Of a stretch of 64,000 nt of DNA, positions 23,501 to 33,551 are shown piece by piece. The DNA comes from Butyriboletus loyo (lineage: Eukaryota > Basidiomycota > Agaricomycetes > Boletales > Boletaceae): NCBI GenBank assembly GCA_038093515.1, contig JBBPSI010000134.1, positions 1 to 64,000 of the forward strand. The letters are read 5' to 3'. Under the pieces are notes generated by a model that saw nothing but the letters and a program-made list of their open reading frames with translations, was not told where the DNA came from and searched no databases. Numbering within the stretch: the stretch's first letter is position 1; the number at the start of each line of letters is the position of its first letter. The translations under genes and the position numbers were made by a program.

Positions 23501-24264
23501 TTCCTCCATTGCACTCCGCCAGCGCCTTTCATCCCGTCTTCACAACGCTCGAAAACAGTTCTGCGGCTACCCGTGAGGCAGACGTCTGGAGCCCATTTAT
23601 ATTGGCGACGGCGGACTTCTTTAATTCGATCAAACCCGAGTCCACTCTCGGGACCATAGATCAATATCTTCGACCTGTGCAGTGGATTCTCTCCCGTAAA
23701 CCCCTGAAGGGCCGCGACCAAGTACTCGTTCTGCTGAGCCCATTCGAGGTCGATCGCTTGTTGCCAGACATCAGGGAAAGCGAATACGTCCATCTTCATG
23801 TGTACGCACCCCGCACATCCCAGCGAATGAAACCATCCGACGATCTCAAACTTTATTCTATTCCTCCCCTGCCCTCCGACTGGACTCCACCTTGGGCTCT
23901 GATTGACCAGCTCAACGTGTTCGCTGGGCAGCTCTATTTCAGAGACTATCAAGCGTACATCCGACTATGTCGTTTCTTCGATGTACCTACGACGGATTCG
24001 CCGAACGATGCAGCACTCCGGCGGAATCTGTTCAACATCCCTGGTGGTTTCGAAGAGAACGAAATCCGGTTCTCGGGTTCGCCGTTGCCTTGCGTATGGG
24101 CACTACTTGCCATTCGGAACAGAGGGCGACCCTTCACAGACACGCACATGGGCAAATTTCTTCAAGGGCAGCCACTAACGGAGAAAGACTTTCGGGGAAC
24201 AACGGAGTCGGGTGTGTCTGGTCACAACCCTCCTGCATCTACAACAGCATCTAGTATGTGCTGA
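14549..24264 (+). CDS. giant DUF6606-DUF3638-DUF3645 protein, probable SecA-like ATPase fold, ~3094 aa, 9 exons
   Basis: Exons 14549-14882, 14927-17476, 17536-17885, 17941-18015, 18070-20547, 20606-21109, 21165-22335, 22385-22897 and 22955-24264 are in phase. The N-terminus (VTHVFFPFELPKHNDY) matches the DUF6606 start. The central half holds DUF3638, with its conserved N-M-G in QVNMGEGKSSVITP (residue ~1962), then DILDESDEIL (~2162). DUF3645 and the region after it hold GFSGTNDGRWLLP (~2488), HTRGTDLKLP (~2630) and QGCMRMRKLGHGHS (~2659, across intron 8). These resemble helicase/SecA motifs (see findings). Annotation pipelines sometimes name relatives 'ubiquitinyl hydrolase', without catalytic evidence here. 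The start at 14549 has a CCACCATGG context; an in-frame ATG at 14492 would add 19 residues. Exon 9 could continue through a further intron at 24255, but the family usually ends near here. No signal peptide or clear membrane segment. Confidence 0.9.
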
Positions 24265-24540
24265 TGGACGATGAATTGCCCGTCAATGGTGAGTAATGGT
24301 GAGTTTTCTGATAGCTAAACGTTGACGGAGGACTCGTCATCTCTTTTGCAGCCTTGTCCGAGTGCCATTCGTTCTCCCACTATGCAGTGTTCTTGTAAAT
24401 GAGCCTGCTCTCTTATGTTCATCTTTCGTTTCGTTTCATTTCTCGGGCCTGTTAGTATGGCGGACATTCCGGGGGCCTCATACGGACGTCGTCCCATTGA
24501 TCACACCTCGAGGGGGGAAGGGTGATTACTACGGCGTACA

Positions 24541-24974
24541 GTAATGCGAAATCTTAAAGTCCAATTGTCGCAACACGATACGCTCGTGTCTGATGATCGC
24601 GGCCGCAGAGTATCCATTGTGTGTGATGGACGCTACATCTTCATACTTTGCGGCGATGAACATGGCGGTGACACCGACGAGCCCGAAGCTTGGTGAACGA
24701 CACGACGCGCCTCGCGAGGAATTGATCGACGATATTTATGGTGGTCCAGAGTGTTTCAGGAAGCAGGAAAAAGTGCACGTGAATGAGCCAGTCGACGAGG
24801 GTTTCTCTCTCATGCCAAGTAAAGTGGGTCTGTTCATCAATGTAGTCGGGGTCGGGCTTAACGTCGTCCTGCCACTATATAATAAACATTCGGTCGATAA
24901 AACGCGCGCGGGGAAATTGTAAAAGGTTGCGTCAAGAACCGACGTGCATTCGAAAATTTCATCCGAGTACATAC
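24541..24974 (-). pseudogene. decayed B-type (mitotic) cyclin gene fragment
   Basis: Right to left: YSDEIFEC (24971-24948), a probable intron ending TATATAG near 24881, then DDVKPDPDYIDEQTHFTWHE, RETLVDWLIHVHF, LLPETLWTTINIVDQFLARR and VVSFTKLR. One surplus G at about 24681-24686 shifts the frame, after which LVGVTAMFIAAKYEDV, YSAAAIIRHERIVLRQLDF and KISHY continue. These are the core cyclin box landmarks (MRETLVDWL, TLFLAVNIVDRFL, LVGVTAMFIAAKYEE) of B-type cyclins. Neither the second cyclin fold nor an N-terminal destruction box was recognised, so with the frameshift it is a relic, not the organism's working cyclin. Confidence 0.72.
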
Positions 24975-26058
24975 TCAGATCCAGACATGAACATAGCGCT
25001 TATGTCCGAGTTTACTACCAGGGGCCATCGCGCACACCGGTAAATGGCGTTCCGGAGAGCCAGAGAATCGTCCTTGTACTCCCGGGAAGAGACGCCATGG
25101 TTATTCCGCACTTTGCCCAAGATGAAGTCAGGCTCTTCTTCGCGATTCAGATGAGAGACTCTGAGTTGATCCTTGCATTGGCCTCCCAGTCAGCTGCAGG
25201 GTCTGGGTTCGGAGCATTTGTCCAAACGCAACGGTCGCGTTTAGGTCACATCCAAGCTGGGAGGGCGACGGGTGAATGGATAGTCAAAATGAAGAAGACG
25301 TCCGAACGACACCATCGCAATGTTAGCCAAGGAAATCGGAATCACACCTTACAGAACCGCCCGCTGTTCCTCTGAATTGCGCTGCATTACGCCTCACATC
25401 GACATTGCATACATCGATCTTGCACTTCCAGATATTGCGTATTATCATACCCATAGAATCATGTCGATCATTTGGAGCCATCTCATTTCGAGTTCTGAGG
25501 TCGGTACGACTGAGGAGCTACGAATCGATGGATCGATGGAGGGGTTTTGTGAACATGAACTTGGGCCACAAGTCGACAACTGTACGACTTGGAGGGCAGA
25601 CAGACGGTCGGCAGTTGAGGGATGCGAGGCTCGAAACACACTTGGTGGGATCAAAGGTCGTGCCCGTCAAACCCGGGGCGTCCCCGCGCAGCTTCATTGA
25701 AAGTGGAACCGAGCAGTGTCTAGCAGGTATTGGAGCCCGTTACCGCGGACGCTCTCGATGAAGACAGCGCATTAGCTGGGGTCCAATTCGTATGCGTTCA
25801 CCAATGACAGAATCGGCATCGGTAGTGGTGAGAGTCGTGACCCGTCTGAAGGAGGTAAGAAGCGGTTTCAGACATTATTTGATCGACTCAAGGTAGATGA
25901 GTAGGGATGCAATGATCTGGCCGAAAAAATCCATGGATCAGTCGAGCTGCGACGTTCATTGACACGACATGGTTCAAACCAAGTGCACGGTAAATTTGAA
26001 CGCTATATATGGAACAAAAATACAAAAATATCACCTTATCAAATCTCTTCTCATGATT
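24975..26058. other. spacer with no supported gene
   Basis: About 1.1 kb between the cyclin relic and the 3' end of the AsaB-like gene. Frames of up to 143 codons exist on the + strand (24944-25375) but I see no family resemblance, and the region may include decayed flanks of the cyclin gene. Confidence 0.45.
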
Positions 26059-27024
26059 CTAATAGTCGTAGAAAACTAGTGCCCTGACCTCAATGGACTC
26101 CCTAAGAGGCGCTCCCTCGGGGCTATTCGGGTCCTGGAACGCAGTGTGCGGAGTAAGGATGGCCGTACTTCCATCTTGCACGGAATCGAAGCTAGACGTG
26201 TCTGTGTCACGACATCCTCCCACCAAGCCGCGGAGAGCCGTACATACCATTTAATCAAAGCAAATTCGTCTGGCTCCATCCCCCTCATGTACTTCCATTT
26301 GTGTGCCTCATTAAACTTGACGCCATATGTCTCTCCCTCGCGATCCGGGTAAATAAGCGCGACAGGAATCAGATCCTTCTTCACGTCGACGCCACGGAAG
26401 TCGCAGAACGCGAGGGGCCAATCAAGCGCAGCGTGTGAGATAGGACGCCACAGGTTGATAATCTGAAAACGCCGTTTGAGCAGCGCGGGTGCATCGGGAG
26501 GGGGAAGGTGGCGGTGAACGCGGGCAATGGATGAAGCTAGTGTCTGGTCTACGTGTACGAGAGAGACAGGCTGACGGTTCTGTGGACTGTCATCTGCCTG
26601 CCCAGGTCGGCGGCGTCGGATCGCTAGCATCCATGTGGTTAACAGTGCTAACTGCTATCACAGAGAGACGAGGTACAGTGGCAAACTCACTATGGTCAAA
26701 GATGACGACGCTGCTCGCCCCAGTGAGCTTCTTGAAAAGTTCGATACACTCAGGGTAGTACTCTGCTTCGACCTCTTTATCGTCCAAAAAGCGAGTGTGC
26801 CTCGAAGCCATCTTTCCAAACTGAAAACCGGCATTGTTAAGTTTATATTGGTCTTCCGAGCCGCGGACGTTCTCGATATCAACAACATGGTGATCTTCAG
26901 TCCAGTTGCGACCATGTTTACCTGTGTTACTGTCGGCATTGATGTTGGTATAAAGCCGAGAGCCATCGGCAGGGGGAAGGAAGTAGTTCAGGGAACCAGT
27001 CGTCGCGTAGTTGCTCGAAGACAT
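26059..27024 (-). CDS. AsaB/CmcJ-like putative non-haem iron oxygenase (hydroxylase/desaturase), 280 aa, 3 exons
   Basis: Exons 27024-26691, 26623-26248 and 26191-26059 are in phase. The protein follows the fungal CmcJ/AsaB/GA4-desaturase-like family along its length: NYFLPPADGSRLYTNINAD, VDIENVRG, GFQFGKMASRHT, GASSVVIFDHTIRRRRPG, VSLVHVDQ, RVHRHLPPPDAPALL, FQIINLWRPI, LDWPLAFCD, PVALIYPDREGETYG, CFDSVQDGS and a final PLRESIEVRALVFYD. The H-V-D of VHVDQ is the likely metal-ligand pair. Relatives sit in secondary-metabolite clusters (e.g. asperfuranone asaB) and are related to the cephamycin 7-alpha-methoxylase subunit. The start at 27024 (MSSSNY) was chosen because a TATATATA string at 27082-27089 lies upstream of it; an in-frame Met at 27102 adds 26 residues. 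The substrate is unknown. Confidence 0.88.
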
Positions 27025-28157
27025 GATTGACAGGGAACGATGTTCAGCGGGTTGACGCCTTAGCAGAGGCTGGGTCTCCGGTATATATATGTCTGTGGTC
27101 ATGCGACTCGTCAGTTATTAATCAATGTGGATATTAATATGCTCGCTCACCATCTGGATAGTTGGCTTATAAATGCCAGTGGGCAGCGGAATACCTTGTG
27201 GGAAACGACTCCCAAACAACCCATACGTCCATGATCTTGAACGTGTAAATGCATGGCTGAACTACCGTGGACTCCTGTCACAATACTGAATCCTTGCACC
27301 TATCCAAGATTCGGATTTCTAAACTTTTGTGACCGTCAGAACGATTGTCTTGAGTTTCGCAGTCTATACAGTACCGAGTAGGGTCTGAGAGGGTGGTGGT
27401 TATATATCGGCTTTTTCTCGTCTCTGTTCGGAGAGACTCAGTCTTGTGTTGAATTTCCAGCGTCACTGCCACTCACCGACTTAGTAGTTGGACACGGCAT
27501 ACCTTGAATGCACTCACCTCGACAGGCTTTAGAAAATAACAAGCGCAAACAACGCGTGCTCTGATGCTCTGATCATTGGCACCAGTGCGACGTCGACCAC
27601 ATCGAAACTCCCGTTGATGCCGAGCAGCTCTTCATCCTGACTCCTGAGTGGCACGTTCGAGCCTTCGAGGCCAGTTACGTGAGAGTACGTTGACGCCTAC
27701 ACATTTTGTCACATCGATATCGCTTACACATTTGGCACAACAAATCCGTTACATCACATCGATAGGCCGCCAGGAGTCGTGGAGCTTGTGGGCACGATGA
27801 CCGTCTTCTGACTTGCCTGCTGGCACTTCCTCGTTCATAGAAGGCAGCTAATTGACGTGATTTCTTCAGTTTCCGATTAAATAGCCAGGAAGCACACAGC
27901 CCAGTCAGGTCAGTCTATTTAAATAATTGTGATTGCGACGTGACTTCCGAAAGTTAGGCTCGTCGTTATTACTCAGTTGTGTTAGATCACCGTCAGGGTA
28001 ACTGGCCAGAGCCATTTCGGAGTTCGCACCATTACGTGCCAGGAGGTGTATAAAAGCCACACCCAGACTGCTCCTCTTTCATCAGAGCTTTCTGTCTCAT
28101 CTTCGTCTCCTTACTCCAATCTTTTGACACCCGTCACTCTTTGAAAACTCGTTCACA
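27025..28157. promoter_or_regulatory. divergent intergenic region, AsaB-like gene / small secreted protein gene
   Basis: About 1.1 kb between two divergent start codons, holding both promoters: TATA-like strings at 27082-27089 (minus direction) and 28049-28056 (plus direction). No open frame with recognisable homology lies between them. Confidence 0.5.
28049..28056 (+). promoter_or_regulatory. TATA box of the small secreted protein gene
   Basis: TATAAAAG, a consensus core element, 102 bp before the ATG at 28158. It is followed by a pyrimidine-rich leader (CTCCTCTTTCATC), the layout typical of strongly expressed basidiomycete genes. Confidence 0.6.
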
Positions 28158-28928
28158 ATGCGCGTCCTTTCTTTTATCCCTGCTTTCCTCTTGGCTGCCG
28201 CCAGCTTTGTCGTTGCCGCACCCTCACCCACCCCTGCAGACACTTCTTGTGTCTCCTCAACCGGAGGTAATGGTAATGATGCTCCTGTTCAGCCTGTCAT
28301 CTCCATCATCGCCAACGCGACTACTTACATCCAGCCTCTGAGCGCACAACTCTGTACGTTTCTGCTCGTTGTGTCTCTGTCCAGCGTTGTTCATAAAATG
28401 TGTAGCGGGCCTGAGCGGCGACAGCTGCACCCCCGATGCTGTCTCTGACATTGTGCTCCAGATCAGTGCTGTCGTATCGACATGTGTTGGTCAGCTCCAG
28501 GCCGCTGCCAAGGTTGATGTAACTGGGCTTGATCTCAGCAATCTTTGTGCAACCATCTACGTCCACTTGACCGTAAGTGATTTAAGAATCTAATCTTATT
28601 TTAATTGTTAATTTATTTTGTGCTTCATTTTAGCTTGTCCTCACGGTGTTGAACACATTGGTTGCTATCGTTCTTTCCCTGGGTGCGGATGCTGCTGGCA
28701 CAATCCAGACTGTGATCGCCAACTTGCTGTATGTCATTGAATTGATAACTCTGGCATGGGCTGACATTTCATCCTATCAGGCATGCTGTCACTGATCTTG
28801 TGGGCTGCCTCAATGTCTTTGTTGACGCTTCCGTCTCTGGTGTTCTTGGTCCCGTTATTGCCCTTGTGTGCAGTGTCGTTGACCTCCTCCTTTCTATTGT
28901 CGTCAAACTCAGTGTTGGCGCTCAGTGA
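28158..28928 (+). CDS. small secreted hydrophobic protein with six cysteines, 201 aa, 4 exons
   Basis: Exons 28158-28353, 28406-28572, 28634-28728 and 28781-28928 are in phase. The N-terminus MRVLSFIPAFLLAAASFVVAAP is a clear signal peptide with an A-x-A cleavage site near residue 20. The mature chain is Ala/Val/Leu/Ser-rich, with six Cys (TSC, DSC, TC, LC, GC, VC) spread singly, so it lacks the eight-Cys CC pattern of hydrophobins. Hydrophobic segments (VLNTLVAIVLSLGADA, VLGPVIALVCSVVDLLLSIV) would suit association with surfaces or membranes. Similar small secreted proteins are common and often stage-regulated in Agaricomycetes, but no function is assigned. A consensus TATA box and an AATAAA signal frame the gene. 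Confidence 0.75.
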
Positions 28929-29008
28929 GCTGGTCGATGGTCTACCTTAGTAACTCTGGTGCATGACGAGCTTTTAGTGCCGGGTGTCACCTTTAACACG
29001 CTTCCATT

Positions 29009-29014
29009 AATAAA
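29009..29014 (+). terminator. poly(A)-signal-like hexamer
   Basis: AATAAA 80 bp after the stop codon of the small secreted protein gene, in a T/A-rich 3' region. Confidence 0.4.
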
Positions 29015-29912
29015 CTTAGTTTGGAGTATCGTGATCTGTGTGATTTTGGAGCATCGCTGAGCATTGTTACACTGTCAGTGGGCTCGGTCGCCGATTCTCG
29101 GCCCTGTTGGTATTTGGCTGAAGTGCGCTCCTATACCTGAGCGCTTCACACTAGGTTTCTTTGCTGCTATTTTTTTCATATTGTGTTATGTTCGTGGGTC
29201 GCAGGGCTGCTGGTGGAGGTGGACGTTTAGGAGCATTAGTAGCTGAGGCTTTGGCTACGTGGAGAATACTGAATGATTGTCATGCGGTACTGCCGACAGT
29301 ATTTATGCTAGAACAGGAATCTAGGTAAGCTTGTGGCTTACAGTTGTGCTGATTAGTACATTTCACAGATTTTAATTGCAACTTGTCCACCAGGCGTACA
29401 CCAAGATTTCTCGCGACAAGCAGTCAGCAAAGGTGGCCTTCAGTGAAACATTCTTCCATGGAATTCAGGAAATTCCGTTATCCAGAACCCAAATGGGGGT
29501 CAATGATTCATTGAAGTCGCGGTCACAGTATAGCGTGGCTCAGCCGCTCCCATCATCCATTCGCGTCCACAGAATTGCTTCCTGTGAGACTAAACCATCG
29601 AATTAGGACGAGTATTGTTCCCTTCCCTCTCGCTATCTACCAGTTCTCTTTCCCTTCCTTGGGAGTTCAAGGGACATTCATCCAGGCTCGAACCCTCTCC
29701 TTCGTCGCATCACTAGGGCAATCACCTCGGATGTCTCACCCCGTTTCCGAACTTTCGCATGTTGTCGGGTGATATGCTACATCAGGACAGTGGGTTTCCG
29801 CAGGCTCACGGATAGTTTATCAGACTGGAACTTAAAAGACTGATGAACGGTGGCCGTCGGAGTACGTTTCAAGTCATCCTCCCTTCCATCTGCTCCCGCT
29901 TGATCAGTTTTA
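29015..29912. other. spacer, nothing recognised
   Basis: About 0.9 kb without a supported gene. Frames of 60-76 codons show no homology. The last part must hold the promoter of the second O-methyltransferase gene. Confidence 0.5.
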
Positions 29913-31868
29913 ATGATGTCGGCTGAAGCCCAGCTTGAAGCTCTCCTCGAGATAATTAACACCTCGGCCCGCCAAGCCATTGCCGAGTATAAGAAAGGCG
30001 GCAACGAAGTTCCTACAATCCACTCGAAGACATATCACCCTATTGATTTCGCAACCGATACCGTGGCGCTGAAGAAAGCTGTGAGACTACTCGAGGGCGC
30101 ATGCCAGCAACTATGTGTGTCGTTGGCACCACCTCAGCACACTATTCAGAATGTGAGTTGCGTATCGGAGAAGTTCTGATGGAGGCAATGACTGAGCGGT
30201 CTTTACACCATCAAAGTTTGCAATGTCTTTCGAATGGACATGTGTGGGCGTCGTTCTTCGCGCAAAGGTCGCGGATGTGCTAGAGAAGTATCCAAAGGGT
30301 CTTCATGTCGACGACCTTGCGAAACTGGTCAATTTAGAGAAGGGGAAGCTTACTCGCGTCCTTCGTTTTCTCGCGACCAAGGGATGCTTCACTGAAGGTG
30401 AGGATTTTTTCCCCGCTTAGCGCGTTCATATCTTATACCTCAACTCATTCTCAACCTCAGTTGAACCAAATGTTTTTGCGAACAACCGTATCTCACTTGT
30501 CACACTCTCGAGTTCCACCCCGGGCGCCCTCTCTCGTATCGAAGCCGAAGATGTCTCCAAGGGTGCAGTCGTATTGTACGAAACGATGACAGAGCCAGAC
30601 TATGCGACAAGTTATGATCCGGACAAGGCACCCGTTATCTATGCACTCAGTCAGAAGGGCTTTAAGGGCGGTTGGTTCGATTGGCTGAAACAGGACGTAA
30701 GTCAATTCGTATGATTTTTAGTCGTTTCGGGTGTGGTATCCGTTTGCTGATCTTATGGTATCTTCAGGCTGAGAGACGCGAAGTAAGAGGCTTAGTCTTC
30801 AATTTATGAATCAGGGTCTCATACACTTGGGTAGAACTATCACCGTGCTATGATTGGGCTTAGCTATATCATGGGCTCTCTCTCGGTTTTGCACCGTAAG
30901 TGGACGGCCCTTGTTTTCTTCTTGATCGCCAACATCATCATTGCACAGACTATCCATGGAATGAAGTGAAGAGCGTTTGCGATGTCGGCGCCAGCGTCGG
31001 GACAGTTTCTATACCTCTTTCAAAAATGTACCCGCACCTGAAAATCATTAACCAAGACCTGCCCGAGGTTTTGATTCAGGCCAAGGATGTGAGCACATAT
31101 GTTTTTGTCTTTCAATCAACTTGTCTGTGCATCGCAAGACATTGTCCTCACGTCCATGTGACAACTACGGAGAGCTCACTTTGTCATGTCATAGATCTGG
31201 GCTAAGGAAGCGCCTGAGGCATTGCAAAACAACCAGGTTGAACATGTTCCTCTCAACTTCTTCGAAGAAGCTCCTGTCAAGGGTCTAGATGCGTACTATG
31301 TATGTATTGGTTCTCTTGGTTTCCCTTCGGATCGGATAGTTTTTGGTTTTGACGTCCAACTTAGCTCCGTAACATCATTCACGACTGGCCTGACGCGGAG
31401 GCCGCGACTATCATGAGGAATGTAAGAAAGGCTATGGCTCCCCATAGTCGGTTGCTGATCCGTATGTCCCTGCTTTCCTTACTTTTTTCTTCTGCGCTGG
31501 TTACCTATCCGACCTGACATGCCTGACTTCTATCGCTGAAATAGATGACTATGTCTTGACCCCTGCCTGCCGTGATCCCAACGCGAAGTCATTTGGCGCG
31601 GATGTCGCACCCGAACCGTTGTTGCCTAACTTTGGGAATGGGAACAACCGGATGTATCAACAGGACCTGAACATGTGGTTTGTGCATAACGCAAAGGAGA
31701 GAACGCTGGATGATTCGATTGCATTGGGGTGAGTTGTTGGCCCCGCCTTTCCTGTTTGGTCTAGGATTACTGACGAGGTACTTTTACAGGGCTGTAGCTG
31801 GCCTGCGGTTGGAGAGGGTGTATGATCTTGCCGAGTCTGCGGTGCTCGAATTCAGAGTGGCTGCCTGA
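29913..31868 (+). CDS. O-methyltransferase (COMT-type), 445 aa, 10 exons including a 15-nt microexon
   Basis: Exons 29913-30152, 30217-30397, 30461-30696, 30768-30782, 30835-30895, 30949-31088, 31195-31299, 31365-31461, 31545-31728 and 31790-31868 are in phase. Of normal length for basidiomycete family-2 O-methyltransferases. Landmarks: LLEGACQQLCVSLAPPQHTI, VADVLEKYPKGLHVDDLAKL (winged helix), RVLRFLATKGCF, SAM motif I VCDVGASVG (~residue 254), INQDLPEV, HDWPDAEA (His ~332), RLLIHDYVL and a final GLRLERVYDL. It transfers methyl from SAM to a hydroxyl of an unknown, probably phenolic, metabolite in the cytosol. The fourth exon (GAERRE region, AERRE) is only 15 nt; including it restores the family-like WLKQDAERRENYHRAM. 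It shares only the family framework with the giant-tailed paralogue at 7.5 kb. Confidence 0.9.
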
Positions 31869-32370
31869 TGGAGAGAGCCTTGTGTCGGCCATCATGTAAG
31901 TCACTGCTCGTCCCTTGTGACCTGCTTACCACTCAACTCCAGGATGTCGATTTGAATTGTATTTATAGTTTTATTATCTTACGTCTGTAGTCGTCGCAGG
32001 ATGGACTCTTCAGGCCCTCAACGGGCACAGACACATTCGGAATACTTAGCTCAACGCAATTCAATTCCGCTACTTACTTGCCATAGCCTACTCGTTTTAT
32101 TGAGAGTGAGATGTGCGGTGTTGTCATGGCCAAACAATGCATGAGTGAAGAGGCAAGACGCTACCCGTGGACCTCAGTCACTCAAAGTGGATACCCAAGT
32201 GGAATGACTAGATTTTGACATTGCACTTTCTGTGATTACGATCCAGGATCCGAGTCGTGGATATTATTAGCAGGCATGTACGTTCAAGCAATCTTGCAAG
32301 AGTAGGAACGATTATCTTCCTATTTTCAAGAGTAAATGTGCCGGGCTAAGGGATAGTATCGAGATCTGAT
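31869..32370. other. convergent 3' spacer, nothing recognised
   Basis: About 500 bp between the convergent stop codons of the O-methyltransferase and the myosin light chain; it should contain both 3' UTRs. Confidence 0.5.
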
Positions 32371-32948
32371 CTATTGACTTAGGATAGTGCGGACAAAAGA
32401 TTCATAATTGATATTTCCATCGCTGCAACGAATGTCAGAGCAGGTCAATGGGATGATGTTACGACGTACCTTCCAATCTGCACTCCCTTGAGCAATTCAT
32501 CCACCTCCTCGTCCGTCATCTTCTCCCCAAGCTGAGTTAGTACATATCTGAGCTCGCCAGCGCCAATGAAACCGTTTCCCTCCTTGTCAAACACCTGGAA
32601 CCCCCGAATAAACTCCTCTGTACCGAGTGTTAGTCAACCCTTGCTCCGATCTCTGCACGAGAACCTCACCTGGTGTTCCTGCAGGCTTGAAACCATCAGG
32701 TCGATTGAGGATCGTCAAGAACGTCTTGTAGTCCACTTCTCGCGGCGCAGAACTGACGATGTCTGCAACCTCGGCTTGCGTTGGGTTTTGGCCTAGTGCG
32801 CGGAGGAGATCGCCCAGGGTCTCCCTTGGGATGGTACCCGTGCCTTTCTTGTCGAAGAGCGCGAACGCTTCTTTGTATTCTATGCCAAGGGTCGGTCAAT
32901 CGAGACGAGGACGTGAACTTGGAAAGTACCTGAGTTATCGCTCTGCAT
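32371..32948 (-). CDS. myosin light chain, Cdc4/Mlc1-like EF-hand protein, 142 aa, 4 exons
   Basis: Exons 32948-32930 (19 nt), 32879-32670, 32617-32470 and 32422-32371 are in phase. It is calmodulin-like without the extra N-terminal half: [100 protein letters not shown] and [14 protein letters not shown]. Length and sequence match essential light chains of type II/V myosins (fission yeast Cdc4, budding yeast Mlc1), which bind IQ motifs and act at the cytokinetic ring and in vesicle transport. Most EF-hand loops look degenerate for Ca2+; only [12 protein letters not shown] is close to a full 12-residue loop. The tiny first exon codes MQSDNS plus one base; a longer upstream ATG frame runs into a stop and was rejected. 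It sits as a housekeeping gene inside an otherwise metabolite-type region. Confidence 0.92.
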
Positions 32949-33551
32949 TTGACTTGGAGTAGTGGTGTGTGCCTGGGCCGCAACGTATTTGCGGGCTGTT
33001 TGCCAACTCGAGAGCGGTAAACGATTCGTTGCACGACATGGTCACTGCCACATTACTTGTATTAACTCCTACTACCACTACGACCCGACGACGCATTCAT
33101 CATGCCAGTTGGCATCCACGGGAAATTTCCCAAGGGCTCGGCATTCCTGTTGATATGTAACTACAGCAATCATGAGCAGTCTCCTTCGTCGCCATTCGTT
33201 CCCGCTGCCGGAGTTTGGGCCCATCTAGAAGGGCATCATACGTGAAATGTCATTCAGGCATCTCCAACGTGATGTCGACTGACGGCACCTTTTACCCATG
33301 GCCAAAGTAATTGCCGTCAGTGGCGTGTCCTCAAGGACAGAATTCTGGCGGTGTTTACACATGCCATAGAGTGGCAGCATCGATCTCATTGGTCGATCTT
33401 GCACCATGCTTGTACTCGAATCAGATGGCCCCACCATCTCCTGGGAAATTCCTGAGCCTGAACGGTCCGCACCAAGTGGGGCAGCTGCTATGGCGATTCT
33501 ATAAGTACCAAGGTGTCGTGATACCCCCTTTCTTTGCACCTTTGATCGGTC
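32949..33551. promoter_or_regulatory. divergent intergenic region, myosin light chain / GMC oxidoreductase
   Basis: About 600 bp between divergent start codons. No supported open frame; promoters of both genes are expected here but no clear TATA element was identified. Confidence 0.45.

Noticed and set aside
24944..25375. 143-codon plus-strand frame
   Set aside because: No recognisable family; overlaps the edge of the antisense cyclin relic and its composition is unremarkable.
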